The notes: generated from the letters alone by a model not told the origin. A stretch of DNA of 22,578 bases from Acidobacteriota bacterium (GCA_024638355.1 JAHEKO010000002.1:7660-30237), one strand, 5' to 3'; positions 7,409-16,384 are shown, numbered from the stretch's first letter. Translations and numbers: made by a program.

Positions 7409-7428
7409 GCCCCGGTCGGCCGGAGCTC

Positions 7429-10400
7429 CTAGGCGCCCTCTTCCGCGGGCTCGGCCAGATCCTTGAAGCGGCTCGTCAGGGCCGCGCGAGCGTCGAGGGC
7501 GAGGCTGAACAGGGCCGGCACCAGGAAGAGCGTGAACAGGGTGGAGACGAGGAGCCCGCCGACGACCACGCTGCCCAGGCCGCGGTAGAGCTCCGAGCCG
7601 GCGCCCGGGAAGAGCACCAGCGGCAGCATGCCGCAGACGCTGGTCGAGACGCTCATGAAGATCGGGCGGATGCGGGTGCGCACCGACTCGCGAATCGCCT
7701 CCCGCGGCGTCATCTCCTCGTCGCGCATGTGGTTCAGCGACTGATGCACGATCAGGATCGCGTTGTTGACCACGGTGCCGACCAGGATGATGAACCCGAG
7801 CATGGTGAGCACGTCGAGCGCCTGGTAGTTGAACAGATTGACCACTCCGAGGCCGAGGAAGCCGCCGAGCGCCGCGAGCGGCACGCTGAAGAGGATCACC
7901 AGCGGATGGAGGAAGCTTTCGAACAGCGCGGCCATCAGCAGATAGGTGATGACGATCGCCAGGACGAAGTTCCATTGCAGGGCATCCGCCGTCTGCGTCA
8001 GCTTGTCGGCCGTGCCGCTGAGGCGGGCGCGGTAGAGCCCAGCCAGCCGGCCCTGCTCCCGCAGCGGCTGCAGGATCTGCTCCTCGATCGTCTCCATCGC
8101 GGTCTGCAGCGGCACCTCTTCAGGCGGCGTCACCTGGATGGTGATGGCCCGCTGGCGCTCGCGATGCGCGATCGAGGTCGGTCCGCTGGAGACCTCGACG
8201 TCGGCGATCGAGCCCAATGTGACGACCTCGCCGGAGGGCACCGCCAGGGGCAGCTGCTCGATCAGGTGCGTACGGTAGTCCCACTCCTCCTCGGCGACCA
8301 CCTTGAGATCCACCTCCTGTCCATCGAGCTGGTAGTCGCTGGCCTTGGCGCCGTCGACCAGCGCGTTGACCATCGTCCCCAGGTCGCGATTGGACAGACC
8401 GAGCTCGGCCGCCTTGCGCCGGTGGATGCGCACGTGAACCTCCGGATTGGAGAGATCGAGGCTCGGCACCGGCCGCGCCTGCGAACCGGGCAGCTTGCCC
8501 ATCACCTCGCCCAGCACCTGGCCGCCGAGCGCGATCAGCGGCTCGAGCTGCGGCCCGGTGAGCTCGACGTCGATCGAGCGGCCCGAGCCGAAGCTGCGCT
8601 GAAAGATGCTCGACTGGAAGACGAAGGCGAACGCCCCCGGCAGCTGGCCGTTGACGCGCTCGAACTCCGGCAGGAGCTCGCGCACCCGCACCGGATCGCG
8701 AGCGCTGATGCCCATGAAGACCATGTTCGGCACCGCCCCGAACCAGTAGTCGGCGATCCCGCCGCCCGGCTCGTCGATCGTCTCCTCGGGCGGGCGGTTC
8801 CAGAGATGCGACAGCTCGCGGTCGTAGTAGTCGCTCATCGCGACGTTCTCGTCGAGGTTTTGCCCCGGCGGCGGCTGAATGATGCCGAACAGGAAGTTCT
8901 GGTTGCCGGTCGGCAGGTATTCGGCCTTCGGCATCAGCAGCCAGCTCAGGCCGACGGCGGCGAGGGTGAAGCCGGCGACGACCGCCAGCCGGCTCGCCGT
9001 GCTGCCGGTGATGCGATAGACGGTCCCGGTCACCCAGCCGGTGAACCGCTCCGCCAGCCGGACGCCGCCCCAGAGTCCCCTGAACCCGGTGGCCGCCGCG
9101 TCCTCGGGTGCCGCGCCGCCCAGGATCTTGCCGGAGAGGCTGGGAATGACCGTCATCGCCACCACCAGGCTGAGGCCCACGGCGCAGCTGATCGCCAGGG
9201 CGATATCGCGAAACAGCTGGCCGGCCTCCTCGCGCACGAAGAGGATCGGCAGGAAGACGGCGATCGTCGTCAGGGTGCTGGCCAGCACGGCGCCCCAGAC
9301 CTCGAGCGCGCCGTCGAGGGCGGCGCGGAAGCGGCTCTTGCCGCGCTGCCGGTGCCGGTAGGTGTTCTCCAGCACGACGATCGAGTTGTCGACCACCATG
9401 CCGACGGCGAAGGCCATGCCGGCGAGGCTGATCACATTGAGGGTCCGCCCGAAGGCGGCCATCATCAGAAAGGTGCCGATCACGCTGATCGGGATGGCCG
9501 CGGCGACGACGAACGTGCTCGAGCGGCTGCGCAGAAAAAGCAGCAGCACCACGATCGCCAGGGTGCCGCCGAGCATCAGACTCTGCTGCACCAGATCGAT
9601 CGCGCTTCCGATGTACTGGGTGGAGTCGTAGACCAGCGCGACGTGGAGGCCCCGGTCGGCCAGCAGATCGCGATTGACCCGGACCAGCGTCTCCTTGATC
9701 GTCGCCATCACTTCCAGCAGGTTCGCTCCAGGCGCGCGCACCGCGTTGAACGCCATCGTCGGCTGGTTCATGTAGAAGATCTCGGCATCCCGCTTGCCGT
9801 AGCTCGCCTCGACCCGCGCGACATCGCGAACGTAGACGGGCACGGCGTTCTTCACCGCGACGACGACGTCCTCGATCTCCTCTGGCGCCGAGTACTCGCC
9901 CACCGTTCGCACGACGTAGCGCCGGATGCCCTCGTTGAAGTCGCCGGCCGAGTAGTTGCGGTTCTCGCGGTCGATCGCGGTCATCAGATCGACGAGCGTG
10001 ATGCTCCGCGCCGAGAGCGCCGCCGGATCCGCGATGACCTGCATCTCGCGCTCGCGCCCGCCGAACACGTTGATCGTGCCCACGCCCGGCACCCGCTCCA
10101 GCTCCGGCTTGACGAAGTTCTCGAAGAAGGTCAGCTCCGCGGGGATCTCGCCCTCGTAGCCGCCGTCGTCGGTGGGCAGGAGCACGAACCAGGCCATGGC
10201 GTTGGCGTTGGCGTCGCCCGACTGCACGATCGGCTTGTCGGCGTCCCTCGGGTAGCTCGGCACCTGCTGCAGGCGGTTCGACACCCTGAGCAGCGCCGCG
10301 TCGACGTCGGTGCCGGTGCGGAAGCGCAGGGTGATCGAGCCAAAGCTGTCGGAGCTGGTGCTCTCCATCCGCAGCAGGCCTTCGAGTCCCTGGAGCTGCT

Positions 10401-10605
10401 CCTCCTGCTCGTCGATGATCTCGCGCTCGATCTCCTGCGGGCTGGCTCCGGGCCAGAAGGTGGTGACGCTCACCTCCGGCTCGTCGACGGTCGGCGTCAG
10501 CTGCACCGGGATGCGCAAGAGCGCGAGGCCGCCGAATAGCAGCAGCAGGATCGCGCCGACGGCGACGCGCACCGGATAGCGAATGGAGCCCTCGACGAGA
10601 TTCAT
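7429..10605 (-). CDS. RND efflux transporter, AcrB/HAE1-like inner-membrane subunit
   Basis: A 1058-residue proton-driven inner-membrane pump subunit of the AcrB superfamily. It would export drugs, detergents or other small molecules through an adaptor and an outer-membrane channel. The N-terminus (IRYPVRVAVGAILLLLFGGLALLRIPVQLTP) contains helix 1. The start of the large periplasmic domain carries WPGASPQEIE at 51-60. The helix 4 proton-relay region reads AVGMVVDNSIVVLEN with Asp406 followed by Asn, a common variant of the AcrB Asp-Asp pair. The second half repeats this as VGTVVNNAILIVHQS, followed by a long MTPREAIRE cytoplasmic loop. Length is standard. The ATG overlaps the adaptor stop (ATGA). 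No outer-membrane TolC-like gene is in the window. Substrate is unknown. Confidence 0.95.
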   Translation of the reverse strand: MNLVEGSIRYPVRVAVGAILLLLFGGLALLRIPVQLTPTVDEPEVSVTTFWPGASPQEIEREIIDEQEEQLQGLEGLLRMESTSSDSFGSITLRFRTGTDVDAALLRVSNRLQQVPSYPRDADKPIVQSGDANANAMAWFVLLPTDDGGYEGEIPAELTFFENFVKPELERVPGVGTINVFGGREREMQVIADPAALSARSITLVDLMTAIDRENRNYSAGDFNEGIRRYVVRTVGEYSAPEEIEDVVVAVKNAVPVYVRDVARVEASYGKRDAEIFYMNQPTMAFNAVRAPGANLLEVMATIKETLVRVNRDLLADRGLHVALVYDSTQYIGSAIDLVQQSLMLGGTLAIVVLLLFLRSRSSTFVVAAAIPISVIGTFLMMAAFGRTLNVISLAGMAFAVGMVVDNSIVVLENTYRHRQRGKSRFRAALDGALEVWGAVLASTLTTIAVFLPILFVREEAGQLFRDIALAISCAVGLSLVVAMTVIPSLSGKILGGAAPEDAAATGFRGLWGGVRLAERFTGWVTGTVYRITGSTASRLAVVAGFTLAAVGLSWLLMPKAEYLPTGNQNFLFGIIQPPPGQNLDENVAMSDYYDRELSHLWNRPPEETIDEPGGGIADYWFGAVPNMVFMGISARDPVRVRELLPEFERVNGQLPGAFAFVFQSSIFQRSFGSGRSIDVELTGPQLEPLIALGGQVLGEVMGKLPGSQARPVPSLDLSNPEVHVRIHRRKAAELGLSNRDLGTMVNALVDGAKASDYQLDGQEVDLKVVAEEEWDYRTHLIEQLPLAVPSGEVVTLGSIADVEVSSGPTSIAHRERQRAITIQVTPPEEVPLQTAMETIEEQILQPLREQGRLAGLYRARLSGTADKLTQTADALQWNFVLAIVITYLLMAALFESFLHPLVILFSVPLAALGGFLGLGVVNLFNYQALDVLTMLGFIILVGTVVNNAILIVHQSLNHMRDEEMTPREAIRESVRTRIRPIFMSVSTSVCGMLPLVLFPGAGSELYRGLGSVVVGGLLVSTLFTLFLVPALFSLALDARAALTSRFKDLAEPAEEGA

Positions 10606-11681
10606 GGCCGGGCGAACTCCTTGAGCTTGGGGTCGACCCGCGCTCCCGGCCGCAGGCGCTCGTTGCCCTGCGTCACCACCCGCGTGCCGGCGGCCACATC
10701 GCCCTCTACGGCGATCCAGACGCCCTGTCCACGGCCGGTCGTGACGTCGACCGGTTGGACGTGGTCCTCGTCGTCGATCACGAAGATGAAGCGTCGCTTG
10801 CCGTCGGTGACGAGGGCGTCCTTGGGTACCAGGATGCCCGGAGCGGCGGTGCCGATCGGCAGCTTGACCCGCGCCAGCATGCCGACGCCGACGCGCTTCT
10901 CCTCGTTCGGTATCGCCACCTTGACCGGAAAGGTCCGAGCCTGCGGATCCGCACGCGGCACCACCGAACGCACCTTGCCGCGAATCCGCAGATCGGGAAG
11001 CGCGGCGATCGACACTTCGGCGTCGGCGCCGACTAGCAGGCCGCCGTAGAACGACTCCGGGACCTCGAGGGTCACTTCGAGATCGCCGACGTCCACCAGC
11101 TCGACGACCGGATCGCCCGCCGACACCCACTCCCCGACCGCGGTGTGCTCACGAACCACCGCGCCGTCGAACGGCGCGCGGATCACCGTGCGATCGAGCT
11201 CGTCGCGAAAGCGGGCGACGTCGGCTCGCAGCTGCGCCACGCGGCCCGCTCCGGCCTCGACCTCGGTCAAGGCGTCGTCCAGCTCCTGGCGGCTGATCAC
11301 CCGCTCGTCCCACAGCCCCTGGGCGCGGTCGCGGCGGCCTTCGGCCAGCTTGAGCCTCGCCTCGGCCTCGGCCAGCTGGCCCTCCGCGGAGCGCAGCTGC
11401 AGCTCGAAGGTGTCGGGCCGCAGCCGTGCCAGGACCGCGCCTCGCCGGACCGCCTGACCGTCGCGCGCGCGCAGCTCCACGACGACGCCGCTGATGCTCG
11501 CGGCGACCACGCTCGAGCTGAGCGACTCGACCGAGCCGGTCAGCTCGAGCAGCTCGCGAACGTCGCCGGAGATGGCCTCCGTGTAGCTCACCGGCATCGC
11601 CATGTCCGGCGGCTGCGCCGACAGGACAGCGGCACCGGCGACAAGGATCCCGGCGAGGGGCGTGATGGCACTGAGTTTCAC
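10602..11681 (-). CDS. RND efflux periplasmic adaptor (membrane fusion protein)
   Basis: A 359-residue adaptor that links the RND pump to an outer-membrane channel. I prefer GTG at 11681, which has GAGGA just upstream and places a signal peptide (KLSAITPLAGILVAGAAVLS, cut after SA at about residue 22) right at the N-terminus. ATG at 11747 is an alternative and also has a weak ribosome site. There is no lipobox. The two half-lipoyl segments lie at about 58-92 (SGVVVELRARDGQAVRRG) and 165-200 (VIRAPFDGAVV). The coiled-coil hairpin lies between them (about 95-163), and the beta-barrel follows (about 200-275). All adaptor domains are present. It is the first gene of the pump operon and overlaps the pump by four bases. 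Confidence 0.94.
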   Translation of the reverse strand: MKLSAITPLAGILVAGAAVLSAQPPDMAMPVSYTEAISGDVRELLELTGSVESLSSSVVAASISGVVVELRARDGQAVRRGAVLARLRPDTFELQLRSAEGQLAEAEARLKLAEGRRDRAQGLWDERVISRQELDDALTEVEAGAGRVAQLRADVARFRDELDRTVIRAPFDGAVVREHTAVGEWVSAGDPVVELVDVGDLEVTLEVPESFYGGLLVGADAEVSIAALPDLRIRGKVRSVVPRADPQARTFPVKVAIPNEEKRVGVGMLARVKLPIGTAAPGILVPKDALVTDGKRRFIFVIDDEDHVQPVDVTTGRGQGVWIAVEGDVAAGTRVVTQGNERLRPGARVDPKLKEFARP

Positions 11682-11772
11682 GGGAGATTCCTCGGATGCG
11701 GTGGACGGTCTACTGAGAATACGGCATTCCGAGATCGGACGTTGCATCCGATCCTTTCACCGAACCAGAGAA

Positions 11773-11778
11773 AGTATA
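11773..11778 (-). promoter_or_regulatory. Candidate -10 element for the efflux operon
   Basis: The minus strand reads CGCTATACTTTC, with TATACT at 11778-11773, close to the sigma-70 -10 consensus. A start near 11766 would include both possible adaptor start codons. The expected -35 position falls on the palindrome at 11790-11804 and shows no match to TTGACA. Confidence 0.45.
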
Positions 11779-11789
11779 GCGTCGGCGCC

Positions 11790-11804
11790 GGCCGGAATCC
11801 GGCC
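11790..11804. promoter_or_regulatory. Candidate operator palindrome between divergent promoters
   Basis: GGCCGGA-A-TCCGGCC is a perfect 7-base inverted repeat around one central base. It sits between the -10 box of the efflux operon (11773-11778, minus) and that of the antiporter (11813-11818, plus) and covers the -35 position of both. This is where a shared regulator would bind. In DNA this GC-rich a palindrome of this size can arise by chance, and no regulator gene is nearby. Confidence 0.35.
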
Positions 11805-11812
11805 CCGGCGGC

Positions 11813-11818
11813 TACAAT
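11813..11818 (+). promoter_or_regulatory. Candidate -10 element for the antiporter gene
   Basis: TACAAT in the context GGCTACAATCGCGG ends nine bases before the ATG at 11828. This suggests a leaderless or nearly leaderless message. There is no ribosome site between the box and the ATG. Confidence 0.5.
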
Positions 11819-11827
11819 CGCGGGCGC

Positions 11828-13726
11828 ATGCACCAAGGATTCGACAGCCCCGCCCTCCACCTGGCGATCGCTCTGGCGGTCGGCATGATCGCGCAGGCCC
11901 TGGCCCGGCACCTCAAGGTTCCCGGCATCGTCCTGCTGCTGGGCGCCGGCGTGCTGCTCGGACCGGACGTCTCGGGAGTGATCCGGCCCGAGATCCTGGG
12001 CGAGACCCTCCAGATGCTCGTCGGGTTCGCCGTCGCGGTAATCCTTTTCGAAGGCGGCCTCAACCTGCGCCTCCGGCGGCTGCAGCGCGAGGCGCGGAGC
12101 ATCCGCCTGCTCATCACCCTGGGCGCCGCGGTCACCGGCGTCGGCGGAGCGATCGCGGCCCGGGTCTTTCTCGGCTGGACCTGGGACCTCGCCTCGCTCT
12201 TCGGCGCCCTGGTGATCGTCACCGGTCCCACCGTGATCGGACCGATTCTCCGGCGCGTTCGATTGAAGCGCAGCGTCGCGACCGTGCTCGAGGCCGAGGG
12301 GGTGCTGATCGATCCGATCGGCGCCATCGCCGCGGTGGTGGTGCTCGAGATCGTCCTCCATCCGAGCGAAAGCCTGGCTCCGGGCGCCCTCGACCTGCTG
12401 CTGCGCCTCGGTCTCGGCACGCTCGTCGGCGCCGTCGGCGGCGCCCTCATCATCGGCCTGCTGCGCTTCGATCGAATCGTGCCGGAGGGGCTCGACAACG
12501 TCTTCATCCTGTCGCTCGTGCTGGCCCTCTTCCAGCTGTCGAACGCGATGCTGCCCGAGAGCGGCATCATGGCCGTCACCATCGCGGGCCTGGTCGTCGG
12601 CAACTTCGAAGCCCGGCAGCTGCACGAGCTGCGGGAGTTCAAGGAGCAGCTGACGGTCATGCTGATCGGCATGCTGTTCGTGCTGCTGGCCGCCGACGTC
12701 CGCGTCGAGGAGGTGCAGGCGCTCGGCCTCGGCGGCGTCTGGACGGTGCTGGCCCTGATGCTGGTGGTGCGGCCACTCAATATCTGGATCGGCACCGCCG
12801 GCTCGGATCTCTCCACGAAGGAGAAGACCTTCCTGTCCTGGATGGCCCCGCGCGGCATCGTCGCGGCGGCCGTCTCGTCGCTGTTCGCCCAGGAGCTGGC
12901 GCGGGCCGGAATCGACGGCGGCCCCAAGCTGCGGGCGCTGGTCTTCCTGGTGATCGCCGCCACCGTGCTGATCCAGGGCCTGAGCGGCGGCTTCCTCGCC
13001 GGGCTACTCAATGTGCGGCGAGCGAGCAATACCGGCGTCGCCATCCTGGGCGCCAACCCCCTGGCCCTCGCCTACGCCGACGTCCACCGGCAGGTGGGCG
13101 AAGACGTGCTGGTGCTCGACTCCAACCCGAGCACATGCAGGGTCGCCGAGGAGCGCGGCTTCCGGGTGGTGTTCGGCAACGCGCTGGAGCCCCGTCTGCT
13201 GGCGCGCGCCGAGATCGACGCCCGCGAGCGCTGCTTCGGCCTGACGCCCAACGACGAGGTGAATCTGCTGTTCACTCGGCGCGTGCGCGAGGCGTCGAAG
13301 GAGAGCAAGGTCTGGTGCGCGCTGAGGCGCGGCGGGGGCAACGTCACGCCCAAGATGGTCGAGAACCTCGGCGGCAAGGTGCTGTGGGACGGTCCCCACA
13401 GCCTCGGAGACTGGAGCGTCCGGCTCGAGCGCCGGCAGGCGCAGGTGGAGACCTGGACCGTCGCCGAGCCCCGCGAACCGGTCGAGCCGGCCGAGCCGGC
13501 GGCGGCAGCCGAGCCGGCGCAGACACGAGAGCGGACCCGCGACTTCCTACCGATCGCGGTTCGACGCGGTGAGCGAGTCTTCCCCTACTCCGCCGAACGG
13601 AAGATCAAGAGCGGAGACGAGCTGCACGTGCTGATCCAACCCGACGGGCGGGAGGAGGCCGACGCCTGGCTCGGTGCTCGCGGCTGGCGCCAAGCGCCGC
13701 TGCCGGCCGCGCCCGACTCGGCCTAG
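11828..13726 (+). CDS. CPA1-type cation/proton antiporter with TrkA-like cytoplasmic tail
   Basis: A 632-residue inner-membrane transporter likely to exchange sodium or potassium for protons. Residues 1-395 hold about a dozen hydrophobic segments. Family landmarks are FEGGLN (74-79), TGPTVIGP (132-139), EAEGVLIDPIGA (155-166) with the likely transport aspartate Asp162, and PRGIVAAAVSS (341-351). Residue 161 is Ile where many NhaP proteins have Asn. A Rossmann-like TrkA_N domain covers about 402-520. Its nucleotide loop is degenerate (GANPLA) but the acidic residue after beta strand 2 is present (VLVLDSN). A proline/alanine/glutamate linker at 545-568 comes from short GAGCCGG repeats (13481-13519) and leads to a TrkA_C-like end (about 572-606). 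Its stop is nine bases from the convergent M23 gene. Confidence 0.93.
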   Translation: MHQGFDSPALHLAIALAVGMIAQALARHLKVPGIVLLLGAGVLLGPDVSGVIRPEILGETLQMLVGFAVAVILFEGGLNLRLRRLQREARSIRLLITLGAAVTGVGGAIAARVFLGWTWDLASLFGALVIVTGPTVIGPILRRVRLKRSVATVLEAEGVLIDPIGAIAAVVVLEIVLHPSESLAPGALDLLLRLGLGTLVGAVGGALIIGLLRFDRIVPEGLDNVFILSLVLALFQLSNAMLPESGIMAVTIAGLVVGNFEARQLHELREFKEQLTVMLIGMLFVLLAADVRVEEVQALGLGGVWTVLALMLVVRPLNIWIGTAGSDLSTKEKTFLSWMAPRGIVAAAVSSLFAQELARAGIDGGPKLRALVFLVIAATVLIQGLSGGFLAGLLNVRRASNTGVAILGANPLALAYADVHRQVGEDVLVLDSNPSTCRVAEERGFRVVFGNALEPRLLARAEIDARERCFGLTPNDEVNLLFTRRVREASKESKVWCALRRGGGNVTPKMVENLGGKVLWDGPHSLGDWSVRLERRQAQVETWTVAEPREPVEPAEPAAAAEPAQTRERTRDFLPIAVRRGERVFPYSAERKIKSGDELHVLIQPDGREEADAWLGARGWRQAPLPAAPDSA

Positions 13727-13735
13727 CTGCCGCGG

Positions 13736-14575
13736 CTATCTCAACGCCGGAATCACGCCGGGGTCGCCCAACAGCAGCGCGGGATCGACCCGAGCGCCCC
13801 GCCAGCGGATGCCGAAGTGGAGGTGCGGGCCGGTCGCCCGGCCGGTGGCGCCGACCTCGCCGATCTTCTGGCCGCGCGTCACCTCATCACCCTCGGCGAC
13901 CGCGAGCTGGGACAGGTGGAAGTACATGGTGATCAGCCCGTCGCCATGATGAAGGAAGACGCTGCGGCCGGAGAAGAAGAGGTCGGCAGCGAGAACGACG
14001 GTCGCTTCCGCCGCGGCGCGGACCGGCTCGCCGGAGTCGGCGGCGAAGTCGGCGCCGCTGTGCGGGCTGCGCGGCTGCTCGTTGAAGAAGCGGCGCGAGC
14101 CGAAGCGGCCGCCCGCCGGGAGGTCGTCGAGCGGCGGAGCGAGCGGCAGTCGGAAGCGGCGGGGGCCGTCGTGCGCCCACAGCGCCCCGACCCGCTTCGC
14201 TTCGCGCGCGGCGCGAGCGCCGTCCGCCTCGGAGAGGTTGACCTTGGAGTCGTCGGTGATCGTGATGTGTTGCACCGGATAGGGATAGTCCGCGACGCGC
14301 ACCACCGCGGTCTCGCGGCCGCCGCCGACCTGCCGCCAGACCTCGAGCGTCTGCGCTTGTTCGAGCAGATCGATCGCGTACCAGCAGACGCCGTCGATCG
14401 GCTGCCAGGACCGACCCTCGCTCCCACACCGCTCGGGATCGCCGCCGGGCCAGCGCACCAGTCCACCGGGCGGCGCGGCCACCTCGGCCGCGAACGCCGC
14501 GTTGACCGCCGCGGCCAGGAGGCCGGCGACGAGAGCCGCGGTCCGAGCGCTGGCCACCCTAGCGCCCCTCCGCAT
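13736..14575 (-). CDS. M23-family peptidase (LytM domain), exported
   Basis: A 279-residue predicted periplasmic zinc endopeptidase of the LytM type, which usually cleaves peptidoglycan cross-bridges or regulates amidases. A basic N-terminus (MRRGAR) and hydrophobic stretch ending FAA near residue 29 form a signal peptide. The catalytic domain is C-terminal. It has the HxxxD zinc site at His172 and Asp176 (HSGADFA), His220 in YFHLSQ, and HLH at 251-253 (GPHLHFG), so all expected ligands are present. The N-terminal half (about 31-150) matches no domain I recognise and carries Cys50 and Cys64, a possible disulfide. The ATG at 14575 lies inside the end of sppA; GTG at 14557, just after the sppA stop, is an alternative. 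The pair is clearly co-transcribed. Confidence 0.9.
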   Translation of the reverse strand: MRRGARVASARTAALVAGLLAAAVNAAFAAEVAAPPGGLVRWPGGDPERCGSEGRSWQPIDGVCWYAIDLLEQAQTLEVWRQVGGGRETAVVRVADYPYPVQHITITDDSKVNLSEADGARAAREAKRVGALWAHDGPRRFRLPLAPPLDDLPAGGRFGSRRFFNEQPRSPHSGADFAADSGEPVRAAAEATVVLAADLFFSGRSVFLHHGDGLITMYFHLSQLAVAEGDEVTRGQKIGEVGATGRATGPHLHFGIRWRGARVDPALLLGDPGVIPALR

Positions 14576-16334
14576 CGAATCCCGGCACCTGCAGCCTGAG
14601 CACGCCCGGCCGCTCTTCGAGCAGACCCAGCTCGCGGGCCAGCACCGCCACCGGCCGGGCGGCCTCGATCAGCCGCCGTGCCGCCGCCGCGCGCGCCCCG
14701 ATCCACCGCCCCTCTCTCAACAGCTCGAAGGGCGAGCGCGGTCCCGGAAACGTCTGCAGATCGAGCTTCTGGTCTTCGTCGGCTCCGATCTCCTCCCGCA
14801 CCCGGCGCAGGGCGACGGCGAATCCCCCGAGCTCGTCGACCAGGCCGCGCTCCAGCGCGTCCTCGCCCGTCCAGATCCGGCCGCGGGCGACCTCATGGAC
14901 CTCGTCGCGGGTCAGCGATCGCCCCTCCGCCACCTTGGCCGTAAAGTCGTCGTAGATCCGGTCGAGCGAGGCGTCGAGCCGATCGCGGTCGCCGGCGTCG
15001 TAGGGATGATTGCCGCTCCAGATCGCGGCACGCTCGCCGGTGCGGACGTCGTCGAACGAGATTCCCGCCTTGGCCCACATTCCGCGGGTGACGAGCTTGC
15101 CGGCGTAGACGCCGATCGAACCGGTCACCGTAGCCGGCTGGGCGACGATGGCGTCGGCCGCCATCGACACGAAGTAGCCGCCCGACGCCGCGACGTTACC
15201 CATCGAGACGACGACCGGCTTGCCGGCCTCGCGGGCTCGGTTCACCTCGCGCCAGATCGTGTCCGAGGCGACGTACGAGCCGCCCGGGCTCGACACCCGA
15301 AAGAGGATCGCCTCGACGTCGTCGTCCTCGACCGCATCGCGGAAGGCGCGCGCGACGGTGTCGGAGCCCATGCTCTGTCCACCGAGCAGCGGGTCGTAGT
15401 CGCTCTCGCCGAGCATCACCGCGCCGACGCCGTAGATCAGCGCCACCTTCCTGCCGCGGCCGCTCCGCACCGCGGCCCAGCCGAGCGGGCTCTCGGGGCG
15501 GCTGTAGCGCGACAGCGACACGAGCTCGGGATCCTCGAATCGCTCTTCGAGCTCCGCATAGACGGCATCGCGGTAGGCCAGCTCGTCGACCAGTCCGGCG
15601 TCGACGGCCTCGCGACCGAGCAGCGGACCGCGCTCGCTCGCCCGCCGCACCTCCTCCGGCGGCAGCCCGCGCGCTTCCGCGATTCCCGCCACGATCTGGC
15701 TGAAGTGGGAATCTGCGAGCCGCTGCAACGCCTCGCGCTGCGGCGCCGTGAACGAGGTCTCGGTATAGCTGTTCGGCGCGCCCTTGTACTCGTAGCGCCG
15801 TTCGAGGCTGGGTTCGATGTCGAGTTTGTCGAGAAGCCCGCGATAGAACGGCGCTTCGTAGAGCAGTCCGGTCAGGGTGACGTCGCCGGAAGGCTGCAGG
15901 TAGATCGTGTCGAAGGCGCTCGCCAGATAGACGGCCACGTTGCCCGGGCGAAACTCCCCGAGGGTCTCGGCCCAGGCGATCGCCGGCTTGCCCGACTGGC
16001 GGAAGCGGAGCACGGCGTCGCGAAGCTCCTGGGCGCTGCCCAGGCCCATCGGCGGGGCGCCGACCTTGGCGACGATGCCGACCACCCGTTCGTCCGCCGC
16101 CGCCCGGTCGAGCGCCTCGACGACGCTTCTGAGCGTCGGCACCGGCTCGAACAGGCCGGCGGTCAGCGGCTGGAACGGCAGATGCTCCGGATAGGCGCGG
16201 TCGAAAGCGAGCTCGAGGACCGTCTGCCGCTGGATCTGGGCCGGCCGTTGCGACCAGAAGGCCAGTCCGAAGGCGAGGGCCAGAAAGCCGAGAAAGATCA
16301 GAACGACGAGGACGGTCAACCAGCTCTTCTTCAT
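14559..16334 (-). CDS. sppA: Signal peptide peptidase SppA, long (67K) type
   Basis: A 591-residue inner-membrane serine protease that degrades cleaved signal peptides. A single anchor helix follows MKKSW (residues 5-28). Two ClpP/crotonase-like halves follow, as in the long E. coli-type enzyme. The N-terminal half carries the general base in ERRYEYKGAPNSYT (Lys184). The C-terminal half carries the nucleophile in GNVAASGGYF (Ser384). Both catalytic residues are present. Conserved FRVSSPGGS (345-353) and TGSIGVY (404-410) support the assignment. The start ATG at 16334 has AGGAG a few bases upstream. It is first in an operon with the M23 peptidase, with which it overlaps by 17 bases, suggesting joint envelope quality control or remodelling. 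Confidence 0.95.
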   Translation of the reverse strand: MKKSWLTVLVVLIFLGFLALAFGLAFWSQRPAQIQRQTVLELAFDRAYPEHLPFQPLTAGLFEPVPTLRSVVEALDRAAADERVVGIVAKVGAPPMGLGSAQELRDAVLRFRQSGKPAIAWAETLGEFRPGNVAVYLASAFDTIYLQPSGDVTLTGLLYEAPFYRGLLDKLDIEPSLERRYEYKGAPNSYTETSFTAPQREALQRLADSHFSQIVAGIAEARGLPPEEVRRASERGPLLGREAVDAGLVDELAYRDAVYAELEERFEDPELVSLSRYSRPESPLGWAAVRSGRGRKVALIYGVGAVMLGESDYDPLLGGQSMGSDTVARAFRDAVEDDDVEAILFRVSSPGGSYVASDTIWREVNRAREAGKPVVVSMGNVAASGGYFVSMAADAIVAQPATVTGSIGVYAGKLVTRGMWAKAGISFDDVRTGERAAIWSGNHPYDAGDRDRLDASLDRIYDDFTAKVAEGRSLTRDEVHEVARGRIWTGEDALERGLVDELGGFAVALRRVREEIGADEDQKLDLQTFPGPRSPFELLREGRWIGARAAAARRLIEAARPVAVLARELGLLEERPGVLRLQVPGFDAEGR

Positions 16335-16356
16335 TGGGGCTCCTGCGTTGCCGCCG

Positions 16357-16362
16357 ATCATA
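16357..16362 (-). promoter_or_regulatory. Candidate -10 element for sppA
   Basis: The minus strand reads CGGTATGATCGGCG, with TATGAT at 16362-16357. A start near 16350 would give a short leader holding the AGGAG ribosome site. It shares the 61-base divergent gap with the promoter of the small membrane protein. Confidence 0.45.
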
Positions 16363-16384
16363 CCGAGCCCCGAGGCCCGGCCGT

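Noticed and set aside
7315..10539. Very long plus-strand open frame opposite the efflux pump
   Set aside because: It is a mirror of the pump gene caused by strong GC3 bias. Its translation is a low-complexity run of charged residues with no domain, while the minus strand encodes a clean RND protein.
13481..13519. Short GAGCCGG tandem as a separate repeat element
   Set aside because: It lies inside the antiporter gene and simply encodes its proline/alanine/glutamate linker.
11602..13572. Long plus-strand frame overlapping the antiporter gene in another frame
   Set aside because: It is arginine- and proline-rich low-complexity sequence, while the other frame holds all antiporter and TrkA motifs.
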